Part shown: piece by piece, positions 1 to 5,116 of the stretch
How the letters are laid out: each line of letters opens with the position of its first letter
How positions within the stretch are numbered: the first letter of the stretch is position 1
Source: Chloroflexota bacterium
GTDB lineage: Bacteria; Chloroflexota; Dehalococcoidia; SAR202; UBA826
DNA: 5,116 bases
Direction of reading: 5' to 3'
Assembly: GCA_002696685.1 (NCBI GenBank)
Contig: NZSI01000037.1
Coordinates: 31,284-36,399 of the forward strand
The notes under the pieces: model-generated
What the model was told of the DNA's origin: nothing
The model's database searches: none
Seen by the model: the letters and a program-made list of their open reading frames with translations, nothing else
Position numbers and translations under genes: made by a program

Positions 1-608
1 GGAATCCCATAGCCATCTGCTCTGTTGGATATCGAACCTCCGGCCACCGAATATTCAAAAGGAGTTGACTCCGCATACCGATTGTTTTCACAGACGAAAA
101 TCACTGGCAATTTCCAAATTCCTGCCAAGTTCATTGATTCATGCAGAACACCTTGACTGGACGCACCATCACCAAAAAAAACAACGCTTACTTGATTTGT
201 TCCCTTAACTTTGGCTGTTAGTGCTACTCCTGTTGCAACTGGAATATTGGAACCTACGACTCCGTTTGCTCCGAGCATACCTCGATCGATATCCGCGATA
301 TGCATTGTTCCACCCTTACCCTTACCGGTTCCGGTAGATTTTCCTAGAAGTTCCGCCATCATCTGGTTCAAATCGAGACCTTTAGCTATACAGTGATGAT
401 GACTTCTGTGAGTCCCCAAAACATAGTCTTTATCGTCGAGATGCGCGCAAATACCCGTGGGAACCGCCTCTTGTCCAATCGACGAATGCATCCCCCTCAA
501 CTTGCCAGCATCCGCCTCGCGTCGTGACTGCTCCTCAAATCTCCTTATCGTGACCATCGTCTCATACATCCACAAAAGTGAATCTCTGTTAATCTCGGTA
601 TGTGGCAT
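1..608 (-). CDS. Thiamine-diphosphate-dependent dehydrogenase E1 component, alpha subunit (AcoA/PdhA-like), 3' part cut by window edge
   Basis: This is the E1 alpha subunit of a 2-oxoacid or acetoin dehydrogenase complex, which decarboxylates its substrate on thiamine diphosphate and passes the acyl group to the E2 lipoyl domain in the cytoplasm. I translated 202 codons from the ATG at 608-606; no stop occurs before the edge. Visible motifs are GQEA (45-48), HRSHHH (67-72), GANGVVG (113-119) and the thiamine-diphosphate/Mg signature, opening with GDGASSQG (146-153) and closing with ENN (174-176). The family usually has about 320-330 residues, so roughly 120 are missing. YAEST after the NN pair resembles acetoin-dehydrogenase-type AcoA more than classical PdhA, so the substrate is open. 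The start is supported by GGGAG at 621-617, nine bases upstream. It is the first gene of its transcript; an E1 beta gene would be expected next, beyond the edge. Confidence 0.93.
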   Translation of the reverse strand, partial: MPHTEINRDSLLWMYETMVTIRRFEEQSRREADAGKLRGMHSSIGQEAVPTGICAHLDDKDYVLGTHRSHHHCIAKGLDLNQMMAELLGKSTGTGKGKGGTMHIADIDRGMLGANGVVGSNIPVATGVALTAKVKGTNQVSVVFFGDGASSQGVLHESMNLAGIWKLPVIFVCENNRYAESTPFEYSVAGGSISNRADGYGI

Positions 609-693
609 ACTACTAAACTCCCAATGTAAAAAACACCCGACAAGTCAGCGAACCCTAATTCTTTTGAAATAAATATCACGTGGAAATGGGCGG

Positions 694-720
694 ATTATAA
701 CACTTAAACATGGGTAACAA
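694..720 (-). promoter_or_regulatory. Promoter for the E1 alpha gene, extended -10 type
   Basis: On the minus strand a perfect TATAAT lies at 699-694, preceded by TG one base upstream (TGTTATAAT), which is an extended -10. A TTGTTA at 720-715 is a possible -35, but the 15-base spacer is short, so the promoter probably relies on the extended -10. The predicted start near 687 gives a leader of about 80 bases before the ATG at 608. A CACGTG palindrome (677-682) lies just downstream of that start; I assign it no function. Confidence 0.6.
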
Positions 721-819
721 TGAACTTAGAAAAAGTCTTTCAAAATCATGGAAATTAGAATCCAACATATGCCGTTATGCATTAGTTAAATGACCTGAAT
801 ATGAAGTATCTAAGTTTCG

Positions 820-849
820 TTGACACTCCTAACTTTAGATTGCTAGGAT
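820..849 (+). promoter_or_regulatory. Sigma70-type promoter for tRNA-Ala
   Basis: A perfect TTGACA (820-825) is followed after 18 bases by TAGGAT (844-849), with TG at 841-842 forming an extended -10. The predicted start near 856 lies about 16 bases before the mature tRNA 5' end, a normal short precursor leader. The rest of the gap, 721-819, shows nothing I can assign. Confidence 0.75.
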
Positions 850-871
850 TCCAAAGGTGCACCCAACAAAG

Positions 872-947
872 GGGGATATAGCTCAACTGGGAGAGCGCGG
901 CGTTCGCAATGCCGAGGTTGGGGGTTCGAGTCCCCCTATCTCCACCA
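872..947 (+). tRNA. tRNA-Ala, anticodon CGC, CCA encoded
   Basis: The 76-base cloverleaf folds fully. The acceptor stem pairs 872-878 with 937-943, the D stem 881-884 with 893-896, the anticodon stem 898-902 with 910-914, and the T stem 920-924 with 932-936. The anticodon loop TTCGCAA (903-909) places CGC at 905-907, reading the alanine codon GCG. The T loop is TTCGAGT. The third acceptor pair is G-U (874 with 941), the established identity element for alanyl-tRNA synthetase, which confirms alanine independently of the anticodon. The discriminator is A944 and CCA is encoded at 945-947. I saw no second copy of the tRNA 3' end in the window, so nothing suggests an integrated element. Confidence 0.97.
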
Positions 948-954
948 CACCTCG

Positions 955-984
955 TGGCGAGCGTGAAGGATTTCGCCAGAATCC
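955..984 (+). other. Two mutually exclusive hairpins after the tRNA
   Basis: TGGCGA (955-960) is complementary to TCGCCA (973-978). Overlapping it, GGATTT (968-973) can pair with GAATCC (979-984) around a five-base loop. The two helices share base 973, and the second would sit inside the loop and 3' arm of the first, so both cannot form fully. No T-run follows, so this is not a standard intrinsic terminator. It may be a tRNA 3' processing structure or chance. Confidence 0.25.
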
Positions 985-1077
985 CAGTAATTTAATGTAC
1001 CCTCATGAAGTAGTTATTTATGACACTCAGGGAAATAATGCCATCACAACATATTTGAATCTAGAAACTTTTATTTA

Positions 1078-2343
1078 ATGCCTCTCTTGCCCCATTTAGC
1101 CGCATTTGAAAGTCGGGATTTCAGGTATATCTGGGGAGCGAATGCGCTTGGTGGAGCAAGTACGTGGACATTCCTAATTGCCAGCCAATGGTATGTCCTT
1201 TCTGAATCGGACAAATCCCTATTAGTAGGCCTATTCACCTTTGCATCCATGCTCCCATATTTATTAGTTTCTCCTATAGGGGGGATTCTTGCAGACAGAA
1301 CCGAAAGAAAAAAGTTAACTGCTATAACACAAGCAGGAATAACGATATCAATTGTGACTAGTGTCATTTTGTCTCTTTTTGGTGTTTTGAACCTGTGGCA
1401 TTTGTGTATTCTCGCATTCGCTGCGGGTTGCTTCAGATCTACTCAAGAGTCAGCGCTAGTATCACTTGTAACCAACGTAGTACCTAAAAAAACGCTGCTT
1501 AATGCAATAACTTTAAACTCTGCGACAAGGCATGGTTCTAGGGTAATTGGTATGGGGCTATTGCTTATGACTAGAGTACCTCTTGGGGAAGGACTTGATA
1601 TTACTCAATTCCTACTTGCAAGTAGTCTACTTGGAGCAATTTCTCTGATTTTAATAATCAGAGTTCGGAAAAGATCAACCGGTGAATCTCTTCCCGAGAC
1701 GGGACTGATCCGCGGAATGCTAGAGGGTGTGAAATTTATTTACACCAAACATGAGGTCGGAATTTTCATAATTTTGGTTGCCTTCCACTGCGCATTAGTT
1801 ATGTCCTTTGATTCAATTCTCCCTGTTTTAACCAGGGATAGTCTGGGTTCAGGGGACGAATTCTTGCTAGCTCTGCTCGTATTATCTTTTGGTGGCGGAG
1901 CCGCAATCGGAACATTTTTATTGGCCGGGGTACGTAATGAAGCTGGTAAAGGTCGCTTACTACTGCTAACGGGAATTGTTAGTTCCCTATCACCAATTGC
2001 CCTCGGGCTTTCTTCAGATATATCAATATCTTTTATTGCTAGTTTTTTAATGGGAGCATCACAGTCAACATTCATGGCCCTCACAATTACATATGTTCAA
2101 CTGGCCACTCCAGACCAATATAGAGGTAGAGTTTCGAGCCTCTACATACTTCATGCCGGAGGAATAATGGCATTCGCCAACCTAGGATACGGGGAACTTG
2201 CCGACACTTTCACAGCGCCAATCGTTCTAGTGATAACTGGTGGACTATTTTTGATAGTGTTCTCCTCAATTGGGATATGGGACAAGGTCCTTAGAAAAAC
2301 CATGGCAGGTAAATATCAAATACTCAATCCAGACCCGAATTGA
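1078..2343 (+). CDS. Major facilitator superfamily transporter, MFS_3 / EntS-like group
   Basis: This is a 421-residue inner-membrane transporter of the group containing enterobactin exporter EntS and macrolide-efflux relatives; members usually export small molecules by proton exchange. The N-terminus has the typical short lead (FESRDFRYIWGANALG, 10-25) into helix 1. MFS motif A lies in the helix 2-3 loop as GGILADRTERKK (68-79), with D73 and R74. NAITLNSATRHGSRVIG (142-158) is the helix 5 region, where relatives often have RxxGP; here the proline is replaced. A charged loop at about 195-225 separates the halves, and PDQYRGRVSS (345-354) is the repeat of motif A in the second half. Hydrophobic segments fit about 12 helices. 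The substrate cannot be told. ATG 1078 is the only sensible start because an in-frame stop lies at 1036-1038; no good Shine-Dalgarno precedes it. The galU-like gene follows after 19 bases. Confidence 0.9.
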   Translation: MPLLPHLAAFESRDFRYIWGANALGGASTWTFLIASQWYVLSESDKSLLVGLFTFASMLPYLLVSPIGGILADRTERKKLTAITQAGITISIVTSVILSLFGVLNLWHLCILAFAAGCFRSTQESALVSLVTNVVPKKTLLNAITLNSATRHGSRVIGMGLLLMTRVPLGEGLDITQFLLASSLLGAISLILIIRVRKRSTGESLPETGLIRGMLEGVKFIYTKHEVGIFIILVAFHCALVMSFDSILPVLTRDSLGSGDEFLLALLVLSFGGGAAIGTFLLAGVRNEAGKGRLLLLTGIVSSLSPIALGLSSDISISFIASFLMGASQSTFMALTITYVQLATPDQYRGRVSSLYILHAGGIMAFANLGYGELADTFTAPIVLVITGGLFLIVFSSIGIWDKVLRKTMAGKYQILNPDPN

Positions 2344-2350
2344 GGTTTGT

Positions 2351-2355
2351 GGAAG
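2351..2355 (+). promoter_or_regulatory. Ribosome binding site of the galU-like gene
   Basis: GGAAG lies seven bases before the ATG at 2363. It sits inside the 19-base gap after the MFS stop codon, leaving no room for a separate promoter in the gap, so the two genes are probably one transcript. Confidence 0.6.
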
Positions 2356-2362
2356 ATAAATC

Positions 2363-3229
2363 ATGCGAATCAGCAAAGCTGTAATACCCGTGGCGGGATT
2401 AGGGACTAGGTTTCTTCCAGGTTCCCTATCAATTCCCAAATCAATGATCCCTGTATTCGATAAACCTCCCATCCACTTCTGTGTTGAAGAAGCCTCAAAA
2501 GCCGGCATTGATCACATAGTAATAGTTGCCTCTGAAGGTCAAGATGCTGTTCTCAAATACTTTGAAAAAAGACTCGATTTGGAAAAAGCCGCATCCGACA
2601 AAAAAGATTTTGAAATGCTCAGCATTTTGCAAGAGATACCAGACCTGGCTGACATAAGTGTAGTAATTCAAAAAAAGCAGCTCGGTCTCGGGCACGCTAT
2701 ATTGCAAGCCCGTAATAGTCTAGGAAATCAGCCTTTCGCAGTACTACTCCCCGATGATCTAATCTTGAGCGATGAGCCAACAATTGGAGCGATGTGTTCG
2801 GTATCAGAACAAACTGAAGGCATGGTCGTAGCAATAAGGCAAGTTGGAGAAGAATCGATACCAAATCTAGGAATAGTAGATCTGGGAAAAGATTATGGAA
2901 GCACTGTTGAGATCCTTGGAATGACTGAGAAACCTTCCCTGGAATCAGCTCCTTCCGATATGGCCATTATCGGACGCTACATACTCCCTGCTCAAATATT
3001 CGAAAATATTCAGAACACTCCGCCCGGGTCACTTGGTGAAATACAACTTACTGATAGTATGACCTCACTCTTAAAAACCACAGATTGCACTGGGTACCGG
3101 TTCCCAGGTACGCATTTCGACGTGGGTACTCCATTAGGTATGTTGGAGGCCTCGCTCCACATAGGTATAGCCCGTCACGGTTTTGATTTCAAGCCATCAA
3201 ATTTTGAGAGGAATGAGGATCACCTATAA
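2363..3229 (+). CDS. galU: UTP--glucose-1-phosphate uridylyltransferase family protein (GalU-like)
   Basis: This cytoplasmic nucleotidyltransferase would join UTP and glucose 1-phosphate to give UDP-glucose and pyrophosphate, for cell-envelope polysaccharide and glycolipid synthesis. The 288 residues match GalU length. The nucleotide-binding signature AGLGTRFLP (11-19) runs on to the catalytic-loop lysine in IPK (24-26) and DKP (33-35). LGLGHA (107-112), LLPDD (128-132), EKP (189-191), IGRYILP (203-209) and GEIQLTD (225-231) are all GalU hallmarks. There are departures: GSLSIPKSMIP replaces the usual ATKAIPKEMLP, NLGIV (168-172) replaces YGIV, and FDVGTPLGML (252-261) replaces the usual CGxKxGY. 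That last form looks like the DxGTP motif of other sugar-phosphate nucleotidyltransferases, so the exact sugar or nucleotide is less certain than the family. The 3' end overlaps the convergent gene by 10 bp. Confidence 0.88.
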   Translation: MRISKAVIPVAGLGTRFLPGSLSIPKSMIPVFDKPPIHFCVEEASKAGIDHIVIVASEGQDAVLKYFEKRLDLEKAASDKKDFEMLSILQEIPDLADISVVIQKKQLGLGHAILQARNSLGNQPFAVLLPDDLILSDEPTIGAMCSVSEQTEGMVVAIRQVGEESIPNLGIVDLGKDYGSTVEILGMTEKPSLESAPSDMAIIGRYILPAQIFENIQNTPPGSLGEIQLTDSMTSLLKTTDCTGYRFPGTHFDVGTPLGMLEASLHIGIARHGFDFKPSNFERNEDHL

Positions 3230-4119
3230 AGAGACAAAATTCCTACAACTGCCAACAACCAGAGGATAACGGATGTAATCATGTGGGGATCACGAATTAT
3301 CGTCTCCTCAGGACGTTCAGCTGCCCCAGGAAATTTTGACAGATAGAGATACCGGAACAAACCGTAGGCGACCAATGGAATTGTAAGCATCATCGCATTA
3401 TTTTCGGGGAGATTTTCCGCCCAAAACGTATACAGGCAGTAAGATATCAGTGTGGCAGCCAATGTCATAGACAGCAGACTGTCAATAAATCCGAGGTCAT
3501 ATTTTTCTAATGTGCCCCTAAGTTTTGACTCTCCGTAAGGCATACTACTTACACCTAATAACTCTCCTTTACGTTTGGAGAACCCTATAAAAAGGGCACC
3601 AAATCCCATACATACGAATAACCATGGAGATATTGGCACTCCTATCACGACACCTCCCGCAATAACTCTGAGCATAAATCCAAGGGCAATACAGAAAACG
3701 TCCAAGATGATGAACCGCCGAAACAGAAAAGTGTAACAAAGCATTAAACCAAGGTATATTGCCAGTATTGGAGTCAATTCCCAAACAAATATCCAAGAAG
3801 TAAGCAAACTAATGGAAGCAGCGAAAATAGATGAGAATATCGCGAATCGGATACTTAGGGCGCCTGCAGCTACAGGTCGTTTTTTCTTTATCGGGTGTGA
3901 TCTATCTTCCTGTGCATCAATAACATCATTAACGAGATAGACAGAGGAACTCGCCAAAGTAAAAATCACAAATGAAATAGTGACCTTTATTAGAAAATCA
4001 AATGCCTCGGTGTCGCTTCCTAAAGACCAATATTCGTTGAATGAAAATAACAGTGGGAGAAAAATTACAAAATTTTTAATCCACTGTTTAGGTCGGCTCG
4101 TAATAAGCAGTTGGAACAC
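3220..4119 (-). CDS. UbiA-family prenyltransferase, decaprenyl-phosphate phosphoribosyltransferase-like (DPPR synthase)
   Basis: This integral membrane enzyme resembles mycobacterial Rv3806c (UbiA), which transfers phosphoribose from PRPP to decaprenyl phosphate as the first step toward the lipid-linked arabinose donor. The 299 residues match the family. RPKQWIKN (9-16) is the DPPR-synthase N-terminal signature. The first Asp-rich motif, 64-82, has N64, D65, D68, D72, R73, H75, P76, K78 and R81; the HPxKxxRP tail separates this group from quinone-type UbiA enzymes. The second conserved region is LDVFCIALGFMLRVIAGG (139-156), followed by FSKRKGE (180-186). About eight or nine hydrophobic segments are visible. 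The start is GTG at 4119-4117, chosen because an AGAGGTGA Shine-Dalgarno at 4136-4129 lies nine bases upstream and an in-frame TGA at 4131-4129 blocks any longer form. Lipid length and pentose acceptor cannot be told. No partner epimerase (DprE1/DprE2) or phosphatase gene is in the window. Confidence 0.9.
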   Translation of the reverse strand: MFQLLITSRPKQWIKNFVIFLPLLFSFNEYWSLGSDTEAFDFLIKVTISFVIFTLASSSVYLVNDVIDAQEDRSHPIKKKRPVAAGALSIRFAIFSSIFAASISLLTSWIFVWELTPILAIYLGLMLCYTFLFRRFIILDVFCIALGFMLRVIAGGVVIGVPISPWLFVCMGFGALFIGFSKRKGELLGVSSMPYGESKLRGTLEKYDLGFIDSLLSMTLAATLISYCLYTFWAENLPENNAMMLTIPLVAYGLFRYLYLSKFPGAAERPEETIIRDPHMITSVILWLLAVVGILSLYR

Positions 4120-4128
4120 CGGCCTTTT

Positions 4129-4136
4129 TCACCTCT
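4129..4136 (-). promoter_or_regulatory. Strong Shine-Dalgarno deciding the GTG start of the UbiA-family gene
   Basis: AGAGGTGA on the minus strand (4136-4129) is a long match to the anti-Shine-Dalgarno sequence and lies nine bases before GTG 4119. It contains the in-frame stop TGA, so translation cannot begin further upstream. This fixes a non-ATG start. Confidence 0.75.
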
Positions 4137-4147
4137 TTGCAAATCAA

Positions 4148-4157
4148 TGGTATTTTA
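4148..4157. promoter_or_regulatory. Candidate divergent promoter with a shared -10 box
   Basis: The 85-base gap between the two divergent genes holds TATTTTA (4151-4157). On the plus strand it reads TGG-TATTTT (4148-4156), an extended -10, with a possible TTTTCA -35 at 4126-4131 (19-base spacer). On the minus strand the same box reads TAAAAT (4157-4152), with only weak -35 matches. Predicted starts near 4163 (plus) and 4145 (minus) would give leaders of roughly 42 and 25 bases. The assignment rests on pattern alone. Confidence 0.35.
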
Positions 4158-4204
4158 CCCACACAAACAGTTTACAAAAAATCTTAGATTATTCGGAGAT
4201 TAAT

Positions 4205-5083
4205 ATGGAAGTGATAGCAAATTACAAATGCGTAACGGGCGAAGGTCCAATCTGGCATTCGCAAGAAAAAAAGCTTTACTGGCTAGATATCCCATCGGGT
4301 TTCATTTTCAGATACGACCCCTTTACCAACAAACATGAACAAATCTACAAAGGGCCTCAAATTGGAGGAATAACGATACAGAGTGACGGGAACCTCCTAC
4401 TATTTATGGAAAAAGGAGCTATTGCCATCTGGGACGGAAATGAGCTTAATTATGTAATAGAAACTCTGGAAGGTGAAGAAACCTCGCGATTCAATGACGT
4501 GATCGCTGCTCCCAATGGGAGCGTTTTTTGTGGAACTATGTCCACCACGGAAAACCTTGGAACTCTCTACCGACTGGACCCTGATGGTTCCATCCAACCG
4601 GTCATAACCGGAATCGGAATATCAAATGGTCTGGGATTTACAACAGACTGTGAATGGATGTATTACACAGACTCCACTGCTCACACGATATATAAATACC
4701 GAATTAATCCAATAAATGGAGAACTATCGGAACGATCAGTTTTTATAACGACTCCAATTAATGAGGGAATACCTGACGGCATGACAGTTGACTCAGAAGA
4801 CCACGTTTGGTCAGCCCGTTGGGACGGCTGGGCCTTGTACAGATACAGTCCAGACGGGGAGCAGGTGAACAAAATAGATTTCAACACTAAAAAGGTCTCC
4901 TGTCCTACGTTCGCTGAGAATCCTTTGAATAAAGAGAGACCTGAAAATTCTTACACTGACATGTACGTGACTACTGCAGGTGGTGACAACCCTTCAGAAA
5001 ACGGATTGCAAGCTGGAGCTTTGTTCCGATTAAACCCGGGAATCTCCGGAAAACCAGAGTTTAGGTCACAAATTTTTCTATAG
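4205..5083 (+). CDS. SMP-30/gluconolactonase/LRE-family sugar lactonase
   Basis: This is a six-bladed beta-propeller, metal-dependent lactonase that opens sugar lactones to sugar acids; no signal peptide is seen, so it is probably cytoplasmic. The 292 residues match the family. The metal ligands known from human SMP-30 are all present: E13 in GEGPIW (12-17), N141 in ISNGLGF (139-145) and D191 in IPDGM (189-193). The substrate-pocket pair R95 and N97 lies in SRFNDV (94-99), followed by CGTM (109-112). WDGW (206-209), the CPTF turn (233-236), YVTTA (254-258) and a C-terminal GALFRLNPGISGKP (271-284) complete the pattern. The reading frame is open back to 3980, but similarity begins only at ATG 4205, and GGAGA at 4195-4199 lies just upstream; a longer form would run into the divergent gene's start. 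Sugar specificity is unknown. The gene is apparently transcribed from its own promoter. Confidence 0.92.
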   Translation: MEVIANYKCVTGEGPIWHSQEKKLYWLDIPSGFIFRYDPFTNKHEQIYKGPQIGGITIQSDGNLLLFMEKGAIAIWDGNELNYVIETLEGEETSRFNDVIAAPNGSVFCGTMSTTENLGTLYRLDPDGSIQPVITGIGISNGLGFTTDCEWMYYTDSTAHTIYKYRINPINGELSERSVFITTPINEGIPDGMTVDSEDHVWSARWDGWALYRYSPDGEQVNKIDFNTKKVSCPTFAENPLNKERPENSYTDMYVTTAGGDNPSENGLQAGALFRLNPGISGKPEFRSQIFL

Positions 5084-5116
5084 CGGATCATTAATTCAAT
5101 TTGAGATGGTAGAATC

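Noticed and set aside
211..672. Plus-strand ORFs at 211-396 and 457-672
   Set aside because: Both are shadows of the minus-strand E1 alpha gene, whose translation carries clear family motifs through this region.
677..682. CACGTG palindrome as an operator for the E1 promoter
   Set aside because: It is only six bases with poor flanking symmetry, and no regulator gene is nearby.
955..984. Intrinsic terminator after the tRNA
   Set aside because: The hairpins are short and not followed by a T-run.
872..1077. tRNA-Ala as an integration site for a mobile element
   Set aside because: I saw no repeat of the tRNA 3' end, no integrase gene and no shift in gene content downstream.
857..1078. 73-codon plus-strand ORF covering the tRNA
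   Set aside because: Its first part translates the tRNA itself (the familiar DIAQLGER...GGSSPP artefact). Only the 27-codon tail from 995 lies outside the tRNA, and it is treated as a weak finding.
1071..2508. Minus-strand ORFs at 1071-1367, 1740-2084 and 2266-2508
   Set aside because: They lie antisense to the MFS and galU-like genes and show no recognisable motifs.
3980..4204. N-terminal extension of the lactonase frame by 75 codons
   Set aside because: It lies antisense to the 5' end of the UbiA-family gene and its ribosome binding site, and has no lactonase similarity. ATG 4205 has a good Shine-Dalgarno and begins at the conserved region.

Overview
The window is ordinary bacterial chromosome: tightly packed, of moderate GC by eye, with complete genes of known families and one gene cut by the left edge. 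I see no phage, transposase, CRISPR array or unknown multi-gene system. The taxon cannot be fixed from the sequence. The DNA is bacterial: genes start at Shine-Dalgarno sites, promoters look sigma70-type, and the tRNA gene encodes its CCA end. A tRNA-Ala with anticodon CGC is absent from many gamma-proteobacteria, including E. coli. The mix of a DPPR-synthase-like UbiA enzyme, an SMP-30 lactonase, an MFS_3-type exporter and an AcoA/PdhA-like E1 subunit would suit a free-living environmental bacterium, possibly Chloroflexota or an actinobacterial relative. That last point is a weak inference.

Layout, left to right. (1) 1-608, minus strand: N-terminal 202 residues of a thiamine-diphosphate-dependent 2-oxoacid/acetoin dehydrogenase E1 alpha subunit, running off the left edge. 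(2) 609-871: a divergent regulatory gap. It holds an extended -10 promoter (694-720, minus strand) for the E1 gene and a near-consensus promoter (820-849, plus strand) for the tRNA. (3) 872-947: tRNA-Ala(CGC) with the G3-U70 alanine identity pair. (4) 948-1077: a 130-base spacer with possible alternative hairpins and a doubtful 27-codon ORF, but no clear terminator. (5) 1078-2343 and 2363-3229, plus strand: an MFS transporter and a GalU-type nucleotidyltransferase, 19 bases apart and probably co-transcribed. (6) 3220-4119, minus strand: a UbiA-family decaprenyl-phosphate phosphoribosyltransferase-like membrane enzyme, overlapping the 3' end of the galU-like gene by 10 bp. (7) 4120-4204: a short divergent promoter region. 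(8) 4205-5083, plus strand: an SMP-30/gluconolactonase-family lactonase, complete. The last 33 bases hold nothing I can assign.

Functionally, the E1 subunit feeds central carbon metabolism. The galU-like product would make a nucleotide sugar for envelope polysaccharide. The UbiA enzyme would make a polyprenyl-phosphate-linked pentose donor for the envelope. The lactonase opens sugar lactones. The two envelope-related genes are neighbours, but on opposite strands, so a shared pathway is suggestive only. The most useful second looks are the GalU motif departures, a DPPR synthase without visible partner genes, the missing terminator between tRNA and MFS gene, and an AT box that can serve as -10 in both directions.
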